Below are positions 7,890 through 14,482 of a stretch of 14,482 nt of DNA, piece after piece (within the stretch, counting starts at the first letter, position 1; every line of letters starts with the position of its first letter). The notes below the pieces were generated by a model. It saw only the letters and a list, made by a program, of their open reading frames with translations. It did no database searches and was not told the DNA's origin. The position numbers and the translations under genes are program-made. The stretch is from NCBI GenBank assembly GCA_041628815.1, contig JBFKOL010000079.1:1-14482 (forward strand), written 5' to 3'. The DNA is from JBFKOL01 sp041628815. Its GTDB lineage: Bacteria > Bacteroidota > Bacteroidia > Chitinophagales > Saprospiraceae.

Positions 7890-7978
7890 CTTTGAACTTG
7901 TTCATTTGTGATCTGAATTACCTCGGTACCAGCTAAATGCAACACGATTTCACAAGCTTTAACCTAATTTCGGGGCCC

Positions 7979-8857
7979 ATGGGACACGATCACAGACATC
8001 ACGGTGAAGAGCGGATCGCTTCTGCTTTCTGGATCAACCTAATCTTCAGCGTAATAGAAATAGCGGGAGGCTTCATGACCAACAGCATCTCGATCTTATC
8101 AGATGCTTTGCACGACCTGGGTGACAGTCTGTCATTGGGTATGGCGTGGTATTTTCAAAAAGTTTCCAAAAAGAAAAGAGATGATAAGTATACCTATGGA
8201 TACCGGCGTTTCACCCTGCTTGGCGCAGTGATCAATGCGGTTATACTACTCTCCGGGAGCCTATTGATCATAACAACTGCCATACCTCGCATGGCCAATC
8301 CCCAACCAACTCATTCCGTAGGTATGATTGTGTTGGCTATTTTGGGGATCAGTTTCAACGGTCTGGCCTATTTTAGGCTCTCTCACGGGCACAGCCATAA
8401 TGAAAAGGTCGTCTCTCTCCACCTCCTTGAAGATGTGCTTGGATGGGTCGCAGTGCTGATGGGAGGTGCAATCATTCATTTCACAGGATGGTTCATTATC
8501 GACCCGATACTCTCCATCCTGATAGCAGGATTCATCATTTTCAATGTTTTCAGGCACATCCGTTCTTCGTGGCGCATTCTTTTACAAGGCATACCCTCCC
8601 ACTTTCCCAGCAGGGAAGTTTCAAGAATACTTAGCTCCCATGATGATGTTATCTCCTTTCACGATCTCCACCTGTGGAGTATGGATGGGGAAAACGGGAT
8701 CCTGACTGTTCATATCGTGATCGACGCCGATACACCCATACAGAAGAGAAGAACGATAAAAGACCAAATCCAGCAAAGTATGATGAAAATAGGTATAGAC
8801 CACTGTACAATTGAAATAGAACATCCATCAGAACACTGCGTTCTGAAGTCACATTGA
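7979..8857 (+). CDS. Cation diffusion facilitator (Zn2+/H+ antiporter type)
   Basis: A 292-residue inner membrane metal exporter of the CDF family (CzcD/ZitB-like). Starting at ATG 7979 it opens MGHDHRHH, the usual His-rich N-terminus; ATG 7937 would add 14 unlikely residues. Six membrane helices are visible. The transport site is HxxxD in TM2 (His45, Asp49 in SDALHDLGDS) plus HxxxD in TM5 (His148, Asp152 in HLLEDVLG), the signature linked to zinc and cadmium export. A His-rich loop HGHSH (136-140) lies between TM4 and TM5. The cytosolic ferredoxin-like domain fills the C-terminus, with the typical HDLHLWSM strand and IDHCTIEIEH. It should lower cytosolic Zn2+ or similar ions. It is divergent from the TonB receptor and ends only 4 bases before the convergent kinase stop. 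Confidence 0.92.
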   Translation: MGHDHRHHGEERIASAFWINLIFSVIEIAGGFMTNSISILSDALHDLGDSLSLGMAWYFQKVSKKKRDDKYTYGYRRFTLLGAVINAVILLSGSLLIITTAIPRMANPQPTHSVGMIVLAILGISFNGLAYFRLSHGHSHNEKVVSLHLLEDVLGWVAVLMGGAIIHFTGWFIIDPILSILIAGFIIFNVFRHIRSSWRILLQGIPSHFPSREVSRILSSHDDVISFHDLHLWSMDGENGILTVHIVIDADTPIQKRRTIKDQIQQSMMKIGIDHCTIEIEHPSEHCVLKSH

Positions 8858-8882
8858 CGTGCTAAGTTCGTCGTGAACTTGG
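8829..8882. terminator. Two adjacent hairpins at the CDF/kinase convergent ends
   Basis: CAGAAC (8829-8834) and GTTCTG (8840-8845) form a 6-bp stem with a 5-base loop inside the last CDF codons. AAGTTC (8864-8869) and GAACTT (8875-8880) form a second 6-bp stem with a 5-base loop over the kinase stop codon, extendable by one G-T and one C-G pair to 8862/8882. Neither is followed by a T-run, but paired stems at a 4-base convergent junction suggest a role in ending or protecting both transcripts. Confidence 0.33.
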
Positions 8883-9491
8883 GGTCAATAAATCGTTGAT
8901 TTTGCCTCTCAGGTGTTTTACCACTCGATCCGAAGATTCTGTATTGGACAATACCAGATGAGCTTCCCTATGATAGGGATGTATATAACGTAAATATGCA
9001 GGTTCGGCATGATGATGGTATCGATGCGCAATTTCCGCCGAATCATAGTTCCGTTCTTTCAAATCTCTCTGTAAGCGCCTTTTGAACGCTATGTCAAATG
9101 GCACATCCAGGATCACTTTCAGGTCAATCAAATCACTCACTTCCCGGTAATGGTAGATAAAAAGGCCTTCTACCAGAATGATTGGTCTGGGTTGAATGCG
9201 GATTTTTTTCGGAGTGCGTTCATTGTTGAATACATATTCTTCCAGTTCTACGCGAAAGCCTTTTTTCAATTCTTGGAGGTCGGCAGCAAACCTCGACCTG
9301 TGAAATGAGGTGGGGAGATCGAAGTTCAGATACTCTTTGGAATCCCGAATCTGTTCGTGCCTCGGCAGATAGTAGTTGTCCATGGTATGGAGACTGATCA
9401 TGGGTTCTCCAAAATGGTTGAGGAGTTTCTTGACCAGGGTAGTTTTTCCGCTACCACTTCTTCCACTAATGCCAATTACTACTCTCTCCAT
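8862..9491 (-). CDS. Uridine kinase-like P-loop nucleoside kinase
   Basis: A 209-residue cytosolic kinase of the uridine kinase/phosphoribulokinase family. Walker A is GRSGSGKT (10-17), followed by the substrate-binding MDNYYLP stretch (37-43, with the conserved D-x-x-Y) and a changed form of the usual D-H-P-x-A-F-D motif, here FDLPTSFHRSRF (57-68). ILVEGLFIYH gives the Walker B-like strand, and the lid region is RRLQRDLKERN. Expected reaction: uridine or cytidine to UMP or CMP using ATP or GTP. The pairing with a divergent nucleoside transporter, with 13 bases between starts, supports pyrimidine salvage. Because the D-H-P motif is altered, the true nucleoside could differ and I give no gene symbol. 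Confidence 0.85.
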   Translation of the reverse strand: MERVVIGISGRSGSGKTTLVKKLLNHFGEPMISLHTMDNYYLPRHEQIRDSKEYLNFDLPTSFHRSRFAADLQELKKGFRVELEEYVFNNERTPKKIRIQPRPIILVEGLFIYHYREVSDLIDLKVILDVPFDIAFKRRLQRDLKERNYDSAEIAHRYHHHAEPAYLRYIHPYHREAHLVLSNTESSDRVVKHLRGKINDLLTPSSRRT

Positions 9492-9504
9492 CTTTTATTT
9501 TGAT

Positions 9505-10824
9505 ATGCCTAAAATTCTCTATTTTTTCGGAATGATAATAAACATATTAAGGGCAATCTTGGGAATTGCCATTATTCTGGGCACGTGCTACCTGATCAGC
9601 GCAAACCGAAAAGCGATCAACTGGAAACTCGTATTCAGTGGCCTGGCCATACAGGTAGTTCTTGCTTTCATGGTCATCCGTATATCTGTCGTCTCAAGGA
9701 TATTCAAGGCCATTGTAGACGTTTTCCTTCTCATCATTTCGGCGGCTCAGGAATCAGCCGTCTTTTTGTTTGGTGACCTGGCTGTTCCCCAGGGAGCATT
9801 TGGATTTGCGTTTTCAGTACTTCCCATCATTGTCTTTTTCTCGGCGATCACTTCGCTCTTGTACTATCTGGGGATACTCCAAAAGATCGTATATGGTTTT
9901 GCATGGGTAATGAACAGGACAATGAAATTAACGGGCGCTGAATCGTTGGCCGCTGCTGCCAATATTTTTATAGGTCAAACCGAGGCGCCTTTGGTGATCA
10001 AACCTTATCTGGAAAGAATGTCAAGGTCTGAAATGCTTACCCTCATGACCGTCGGTATGGCTACCATTGCTGGCAGCGTTTTCGGTGCCTATGTAGGACT
10101 ACTTGGTGGAGCGTCCACAGAATCGCAGCAGGAATTTGGCATGCATCTGCTCATCGCCTCTATCATGGCTGCCCCTGCCGCTATTATTCTTTCGAAGATC
10201 ATTTTGCCCGAACAACCGGATAAAGAGCTCGATAAGGATTTAAGTATTCCCAAAGCCGAAATCGGCACCAACTTGCTCGATTCACTAGCGAGAGGAACGT
10301 CCGACGGCGTAAGGCTTGCAGTGAATGTTGGAGCCATGTTGCTGGCATTCATGGCACTGATTTATCTTTCGAACAACCTGCTCGGCTTGATTGGCGATGT
10401 GACCGGAATCAATGACTGGGTGAAGTCGGCCACCGGAGAACGCTATGACGGCTTGTCAATGCAACTTTTTATGGGCTATGTTTTTTCACCGCTTGCATGG
10501 GTAATTGGCATTGCCGGGGAAGAAATCCTGATCGTAGGCCAGCTGCTGGGTGAAAAGACCATATTGAACGAGTTTGTGGCTTTTTCTTCTCTTGGAGAAA
10601 TGAAATCATTGGGTACCATATCCAAAAGATCTTCTGTACTGGCAGCCTACGCCTTATGTGGATTTGCGAACTTCGCTTCAATCGGCATTCAGATCGGTGG
10701 TATCAGTGCACTTGCTCCGGGGCAGAGAAAGACACTCACTCAATTGGGTTTTAAAGCATTGATCGGTGGAACCCTCGCCACCATGCTGACAGCCAGTCTG
10801 GCCGGAGCACTGATAGAGGTCTGA
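9505..10824 (+). CDS. Concentrative nucleoside transporter (NupC/CNT family)
   Basis: A 439-residue inner membrane symporter that takes up nucleosides with Na+ or H+. Many hydrophobic segments are visible. The CNT signature GQTEAPL is at 157-163, with the following R-M-S-R-S-E-M-L-T-L-M-T-V-G-M-A-T segment, and the C-terminal LCGFANFASIGIQIGG matches the second conserved core half. GQTEAPL is the form seen in sodium-coupled CNT members. The frame is open from 9376, but those codons lie antisense to the kinase gene and are not membrane-like, so ATG 9505 is chosen; ATG 9532 is an alternative. Divergent with the kinase, so each promoter must lie in the other gene's 5' coding region or in a very short shared gap. 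Just upstream is TATTTTG, one base short of the TAnnTTTG -7 form. Confidence 0.92.
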   Translation: MPKILYFFGMIINILRAILGIAIILGTCYLISANRKAINWKLVFSGLAIQVVLAFMVIRISVVSRIFKAIVDVFLLIISAAQESAVFLFGDLAVPQGAFGFAFSVLPIIVFFSAITSLLYYLGILQKIVYGFAWVMNRTMKLTGAESLAAAANIFIGQTEAPLVIKPYLERMSRSEMLTLMTVGMATIAGSVFGAYVGLLGGASTESQQEFGMHLLIASIMAAPAAIILSKIILPEQPDKELDKDLSIPKAEIGTNLLDSLARGTSDGVRLAVNVGAMLLAFMALIYLSNNLLGLIGDVTGINDWVKSATGERYDGLSMQLFMGYVFSPLAWVIGIAGEEILIVGQLLGEKTILNEFVAFSSLGEMKSLGTISKRSSVLAAYALCGFANFASIGIQIGGISALAPGQRKTLTQLGFKALIGGTLATMLTASLAGALIEV

Positions 10825-10851
10825 TTACCGATTCACACAAGCCCCTCCGGC
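10801..10851. terminator. Long-loop inverted repeat over nupC-type and rimM convergent ends
   Basis: GCCGGAG (10801-10807) and CTCCGGC (10845-10851) are perfect 7-bp complements separated by 37 bases. They bracket the transporter stop (10822-10824) and the rimM stop (10833-10835), which are 8 bases apart. The stem is G+C-rich but the loop is long and no T-run follows, so a terminator role is weakly supported. Confidence 0.2.
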
Positions 10852-11354
10852 AAATCCATGATTATCCTGTCAGGCTCGACGCGTATGATGAATGCGTCAA
10901 CCAGAGGAATTAACTTTTGTTCACCCGTTTCGGTAAGGACCACTGCCATCTGCTGTTGGGGATATTCGTCAATTCTTTCGATTTGTCCCATCGGATCACC
11001 GTTGGCACGGCAAACTTGCAGACCCACAAACATGGCTGTATTGTTTTTCCTATAATGCTCTTCGATATCAGCCGGCAGATCTTCTTTCAGCCTATAAATC
11101 GGTGCCTGGTGAAAAGGTAAAATCTTTTCGCGTTCATTTAAGAAATGAAACTTGGCTATAGTATCCTTGTTTTCTTGGATCGATGTGACTTCGAATGGAA
11201 TTTTACAACCGTCTATGTCCAAAAAAATGAAGCATCCTTCAACAATGCCTTCAATAAAAGGCTCCTGAATAACCACTTTTATTGCACCTTCGAAACCATA
11301 TGCCTTCCGCACAAAGCCGATTTCAATGAAAGTCTTTTCGTGGAGCATTTTCAT
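10833..11354 (-). CDS. rimM: Ribosome maturation factor RimM
   Basis: A 173-residue 30S assembly factor that binds ribosomal protein S19 and helps mature the 16S rRNA 3' domain. The N-terminal RimM barrel carries IGFVRKAYGFEGAIKV, the family's G-x-(I/V)-x-(K/R)-x-H/Y-G-(F/L)-x-G-x-(I/V)-K-V pattern. The C-terminal PRC-barrel part runs from FVGLQVC to IPLVDAFIIRVE and ends in IIMDLPEGLV, the hallmark tail. Length fits the family. ATG 11354 is chosen because it overlaps the lipoprotein TGA as ATGA; the frame continues upstream to 11411 but only inside the lipoprotein gene. rimM is usually found with rpsP, trmD and rplS. Here it instead follows mnmA and a lipoprotein gene. Confidence 0.92.
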   Translation of the reverse strand: MKMLHEKTFIEIGFVRKAYGFEGAIKVVIQEPFIEGIVEGCFIFLDIDGCKIPFEVTSIQENKDTIAKFHFLNEREKILPFHQAPIYRLKEDLPADIEEHYRKNNTAMFVGLQVCRANGDPMGQIERIDEYPQQQMAVVLTETGEQKLIPLVDAFIIRVEPDRIIMDLPEGLV

Positions 11355-12088
11355 TGTGAATGGAGAATTTTCTGTATCCATATATGCCCCCTCTCGGCCT
11401 TGCTCTCCCAAGGAATGTCTTCACAGCCCGTGAAACACTGCGTATCCAGGATCCACAATTCACGATAGATTAGACCAATACCGGCAGCATAGAATTCTTT
11501 GCCATAACGCAACTCCAGCTTGTTTTCGTAATCGGCAAGTGATACGGTGTGAACCTGGTCAAAACGCCTGCCATTGATCTCGACAGAAGTATTCACCTCG
11601 TCATACCGGGATATCCACTGCTTGAAATAGTCGATTTCTTCTGATCCTACAACGGTTTTTACTTGAGTGTCAAAGTACTTATTGGCGTCCCACTCTTCCC
11701 CCTTTACGGCAGGAAAAATCAACTTTACCTGCCGCCGGTTTCCCTCAGTCAAGACGGCTTCATTGTCGGAAAGGGAACGGGAAAAGGTTTCTTGGTAAAG
11801 CCAATCCGAATTTTCATTCTCCCGGACAAAACGGTCGATTAAATGAACCGTCTTTCCGGACCCATCCAGAAGAGTTTCACGATTGACTTCTCGGATCTGA
11901 AATTCAGATGTATCGATATGTCGTCCTTCATTATAATAGGTCACATTGAATACTTCGTATTCTACAGTGTGCCCAGTGATCAGAGGATAATGCACGGATT
12001 CGGTGATGTTATGAGCGGACCCTGTAAAGACATCGTCGCCACAGGATATGCATATCAAAATGATGGATAATAGGAGAAATTTTCTCAC
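11351..12088 (-). CDS. Unknown lipoprotein between mnmA and rimM
   Basis: I do not recognise a family. From GTG 12088 the 245-residue product begins with an ideal lipoprotein signal (MRKFLLLSIILICIS, lipidated Cys16) followed by GDD, acidic residues that in Bacteroidota can act as a surface-export signal. The rest is soluble, beta-rich and aromatic (PLITGHTVEYEVFNVTYY, FPAVKGEEWDANKYF, YAAGIGLIYRELWI), resembling the general style of single-domain Bacteroidota lipoproteins that repeat Y-x-(V/L)-x-Y strands. Two late Cys (CFTGCED) could pair. No ATG is available: TTG 12109 is the other option but it overlaps the -7 box and lengthens the basic region, so GTG is preferred. Its TGA overlaps the rimM ATG. 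Confidence 0.75.
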   Translation of the reverse strand: MRKFLLLSIILICISCGDDVFTGSAHNITESVHYPLITGHTVEYEVFNVTYYNEGRHIDTSEFQIREVNRETLLDGSGKTVHLIDRFVRENENSDWLYQETFSRSLSDNEAVLTEGNRRQVKLIFPAVKGEEWDANKYFDTQVKTVVGSEEIDYFKQWISRYDEVNTSVEINGRRFDQVHTVSLADYENKLELRYGKEFYAAGIGLIYRELWILDTQCFTGCEDIPWESKAERGHIWIQKILHSQ

Positions 12089-12106
12089 AAGATTCACTGT
12101 TACAAG

Positions 12107-12114
12107 CAAATATA
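12107..12114 (-). promoter_or_regulatory. Exact Bacteroidota -7 box before the lipoprotein-rimM pair
   Basis: On the minus strand TATATTTG is an exact match to the TAnnTTTG -7 element of Bacteroidota primary sigma promoters. It lies in the mnmA-lipoprotein gap and puts a start of transcription near 12100, about a dozen bases before GTG 12088. No TTTG/TTG -33 element is present at the usual spacing, so this may be a weak or internal promoter. Confidence 0.35.
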
Positions 12115-12157
12115 CATGTAAATAATCATTAATAGAATAAACCTGGATTGTATCGGA

Positions 12158-13258
12158 TCAAGTCTTCAACCCTGAAAAGATCCTTCCTCCTCCTATGACA
12201 TCATCACCCTCGTAAAAGACTGCAGACTGACCTGGTGCAATCCCGCGTACATTAGACATGAATTCTACACGCATCTTATCGTCCATTGGATATAATTGTG
12301 CCATACACCCTGGATCATTATACCGTACCATTACACGAGCCTCGGTACCATCATTTATGCGGTCGTATTTCATGTAGTTCAGATCTGAAACGATCATACC
12401 GTTTTTCATAAGATCGTCGACATCGCCAAGGACGACAACATTGTCATCAGCTCGGATCTCTGTCACATATTTAGGAGTGCCAAAAGCCTGACCAAGCCCC
12501 TTGCGTTGTCCGATGGTGTAAAATGGATATCCGTCGTGTGTTCCTATGACTTTGCCTTCGGTATCCAGAAATAGACCACCTTTCACCTGATCTTCCAGTC
12601 CTGGCAATCTTCTCTTGAGAAAACCGCGGTAATCGTTGTCCGGAACAAAACAAATCTCGTAGCTCTCTGCTTTTTTGGCCAACTCTTCATATCCCCATTC
12701 ACGCGCCATCTGACGAATTTCAGGTTTGGTGAATGCGGCAAGGGGAAATTTACTACGCGACAGGCATTCCTGGCTGAGCCCCCATAGGACGTAAGATTGA
12801 TCTTTGTTGAGATCTTTGGCCCTGGAAACGAAATAACGGTCATTTTGACGAAGAATGCGCGCATAATGCCCGGTAGCAATGAATTCGCAATCCAGCGCAT
12901 CGGCTCTTTTCAACAGGGCAGACCACTTGATATGGGTGTTGCAAAGGATACAGGGATTGGGCGTCCGACCGGCAATGTATTCATCTACAAAGTCATCAAT
13001 AACGTAGTCTCCAAACTCCTCGCGAATGTCAATAATGAAATGATGAAATCCGAGATCCACACTCACCTGGCGAGCATCATTGATACTGTCAAGACTGCAG
13101 CAACCCGTTTCTTTTTTGCTACCTCCTGAGGTAGCGTAATCCCAGGTCTTCATGGTAATACCCACGACCTCGTAGCCTTTCTCATGAAGGAGCATAGCGG
13201 TAACCGTGGAGTCGATCCCTCCGCTCATTGCAACCAGAACCTTACCTTTTTTACTCAT
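12158..13258 (-). CDS. mnmA: tRNA-specific 2-thiouridylase MnmA
   Basis: A 366-residue cytosolic enzyme that makes the 2-thio group of wobble uridine 34 in tRNAs for Lys, Glu and Gln, using ATP and a persulfide relay. The PP-loop is SGGIDS (12-17). The two catalytic Cys are Cys106 (in NPCILCNTHIK; the LCN Cys) and Cys203 (in SYEICFVPD). GHYAR (130-134) and the late IGQRKGLG stretch are also family marks, and the C-terminal beta-barrel ends in GGGRIF. Residues 41-55 (SGGSKKETGCCS) are a Cys-containing insert of the form seen in Bacteroidota homologues. The frame is open to 13354 but ATG 13258, giving MSKKGKVLVAMSGG, matches the family start. First gene of the mnmA-lipoprotein-rimM direction. 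Confidence 0.95.
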   Translation of the reverse strand: MSKKGKVLVAMSGGIDSTVTAMLLHEKGYEVVGITMKTWDYATSGGSKKETGCCSLDSINDARQVSVDLGFHHFIIDIREEFGDYVIDDFVDEYIAGRTPNPCILCNTHIKWSALLKRADALDCEFIATGHYARILRQNDRYFVSRAKDLNKDQSYVLWGLSQECLSRSKFPLAAFTKPEIRQMAREWGYEELAKKAESYEICFVPDNDYRGFLKRRLPGLEDQVKGGLFLDTEGKVIGTHDGYPFYTIGQRKGLGQAFGTPKYVTEIRADDNVVVLGDVDDLMKNGMIVSDLNYMKYDRINDGTEARVMVRYNDPGCMAQLYPMDDKMRVEFMSNVRGIAPGQSAVFYEGDDVIGGGRIFSGLKT

Positions 13259-13314
13259 TGTTATACCTATGTTCAGACGCTTTGATCTTGAATCAGGAAT
13301 TTTAGTTTTTATTA

Positions 13315-13339
13315 ACGCAACTAATTGTAATTTTTGCGT
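13315..13339. promoter_or_regulatory. Inverted repeat in the mnmA/M48 divergent gap
   Basis: ACGCAA (13315-13320) and TTGCGT (13334-13339) are perfect complements with a 13-base spacer. The arms extend outward as TTAA on each side with one extra base on the right. The repeat ends 23 bases before the M48 start and lies 57 bases before mnmA, a place suited to an operator or 5'-leader stem. TAATTTTTG at 13328-13336 inside it is one base longer than the TAnnTTTG box. Confidence 0.28.
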
Positions 13340-13362
13340 CTTAACCCAAAACAATCATCGTC

Positions 13363-14482
13363 ATGTTCCGGATTCAACGTTTCAGCATCATTCTAAGTTC
13401 AGTTTTTTTCCTCTCCGTCCTGTTTCATTCCTGTGCCGTTAATCCCGTTACAGGTAAAAAGGAAGTTATGCTGATCACCGAATCACAAGAAATTGCTCTT
13501 GGGGCACAATCCGATCCGGGCATTATTGCAAATTTCGGACTTTATGATGACAAAGCTATGCAAGACTTCATCAACGAGAAAGGACAGCAGATGGCGGCCA
13601 TTTCGCACAGACCTCACCTGGATTATAAATTCAGGATTCTTGATAGCCCCGTAGTCAATGCATTTGCAGTACCAGGAGGATACGTCTATTTCACCAGAGG
13701 CATTATGGCTCATTTCAACAATGAAGCTGAATTTGCCGGTGTCCTGGGCCACGAAATCGGTCATATCACGGCGAGGCATTCAGCAAGTCAACTTTCCAAA
13801 CAACAGCTTTTTGGCGTGGCATTCGTTGCAGGAATGATTGTTTCCGAAGAATTCAGACAGTTTTCGGATGTGGCACAACAAAGCATGGCCCTTCTTTTCT
13901 TAAAATTTGGCAGGGACGATGAAAGCCAAAGCGATGAGCTGGGAGTCAGTTATTCCACCCAAGTGGGTTATGACGCACACCAAATGGCCAACTTCTTTGA
14001 TGTGCTCAATCGCATTCAACAAAAAAGCGGTCAACAGATTCCTGATTTCCTTTCAACTCACCCAAACCCGGAAGACCGATTTAACCGAGTCCACCAACTT
14101 GCCGATGCTTACCAGGCTCAACTGGGCAAGACCAACCTCGCCGTAAACCGCGATTCTTATATGAGAATGATCGATGGACTCGTCTATGGTGAAGATCCTC
14201 GCCAGGGTTATGTGGAGTACAACACATTTTTCCACCCGGAGTTGCGATTCCACTTTCCCGTGCCTCCCAATTGGCAGGTGGTCAATACTCCTCAAATGAT
14301 CCAGATGGCCTCCCAAGATGGTAAAGCACTTATGTTGATGACACTCTCTCAGCAACAGACCCTCCAGGCTGCCGCACAAGAAACCGTGGAACAAGATCAG
14401 CTTCAGGTCATAGAGTCCACACAGCTTACGGTTAACGGGCTGCCAGCCATAGCCATGATTTCTGTGTTAGAGGCACAGCCCA
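13363..14482 (+). CDS. M48-family zinc metalloprotease lipoprotein (3' end beyond window)
   Basis: From ATG 13363 the frame stays open for 373 codons to the window edge, so the C-terminus is missing. The N-terminus (MFRIQRFS, hydrophobic core IILSSVFFLSVLFHS, Cys24) is a lipoprotein signal; the mature part begins CAVNPVTGKKEVMLI, as in Bacteroidota M48 lipoproteins. The zinc site is HEIGH (130-134) with the third ligand likely Glu187 in DESQSDELG, the M48 E-x(n)-D-x-x-G pattern; HPNPEDR follows at the usual distance. From about residue 270 a separate beta-rich domain begins (FHPELRFHFPVPPNWQ). BepA/YfgC-like periplasmic quality control of outer membrane proteins is a plausible role. Divergent from mnmA over 104 bases. 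Confidence 0.9.
   Translation, partial: MFRIQRFSIILSSVFFLSVLFHSCAVNPVTGKKEVMLITESQEIALGAQSDPGIIANFGLYDDKAMQDFINEKGQQMAAISHRPHLDYKFRILDSPVVNAFAVPGGYVYFTRGIMAHFNNEAEFAGVLGHEIGHITARHSASQLSKQQLFGVAFVAGMIVSEEFRQFSDVAQQSMALLFLKFGRDDESQSDELGVSYSTQVGYDAHQMANFFDVLNRIQQKSGQQIPDFLSTHPNPEDRFNRVHQLADAYQAQLGKTNLAVNRDSYMRMIDGLVYGEDPRQGYVEYNTFFHPELRFHFPVPPNWQVVNTPQMIQMASQDGKALMLMTLSQQQTLQAAAQETVEQDQLQVIESTQLTVNGLPAIAMISVLEAQP

Noticed and set aside
9376..9504. Upstream extension of the nucleoside transporter
   Set aside because: These codons are antisense to the kinase P-loop region and the usual CNT N-terminus begins at 9505 or 9532.
13259..13354. N-terminal extension of MnmA
   Set aside because: The PP-loop should be about 10 residues from the start, as it is from ATG 13258; the extension fills the divergent promoter gap.
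13483..13779. Minus-strand frame within the M48 gene
   Set aside because: It is antisense to the HEIGH zinc-site region, which has unambiguous family motifs.

Overview
The window looks like a chromosomal segment from a member of the Bacteroidota, possibly Saprospiria/Cytophagia-like. The reasons are a secreted protease with a C-terminal type IX secretion sorting domain, a TonB-dependent receptor of the carboxypeptidase-regulatory/plug/barrel type, lipoproteins with acidic residues after the lipobox Cys, an almost complete lack of Shine-Dalgarno sequences, and one exact Bacteroidota-type -7 box (TAnnTTTG). I see no phage, IS, CRISPR, rRNA or tRNA. Genes switch strand often and most gaps are short.

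Layout. At 1-135 is the 3' end of a class III nucleotide cyclase (+), convergent with an exported SGNH/GDSL hydrolase (169-846, -). At 929-2679 (+) a possible one-helix membrane protein overlaps by ATGA a secreted M43 metalloprotease with a T9SS sorting domain. A 234-base convergent gap (2680-2913) carries an unexplained protein-like reading frame. At 2914-5142 (-) a GT4 glycosyltransferase and a flippase-like integral membrane protein, 6 bases apart, form a lipid- or envelope-glycan pair. At 5377-7800 (-) is a TonB-dependent receptor, followed by a bulged hairpin. It is divergent from a zinc-type cation diffusion facilitator (7979-8857, +), with a perfect 10-base palindrome between them.

At 8862-10824 a uridine kinase-like protein (-) and a NupC/CNT nucleoside transporter (+) are divergent with start codons 13 bases apart, an uptake-and-trapping unit for nucleosides. 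At 10833-13258 (-) mnmA (tRNA 2-thiouridylase), an unknown lipoprotein and rimM (16S rRNA/30S maturation) lie in one direction. The lipoprotein stop and rimM start share ATGA. The lipoprotein seems to start at GTG and has its own -7 box. The window ends inside an M48 metalloprotease lipoprotein (13363 onward, +), divergent from mnmA across a 104-base gap with an inverted repeat.

Most genes are recognisable housekeeping or envelope families. I do not see a clear new defence or mobile system. The least explained elements are the lipoprotein wired between two RNA-maturation genes, the small membrane protein ahead of the M43 protease, and the orphan reading frame at 2680-2906.
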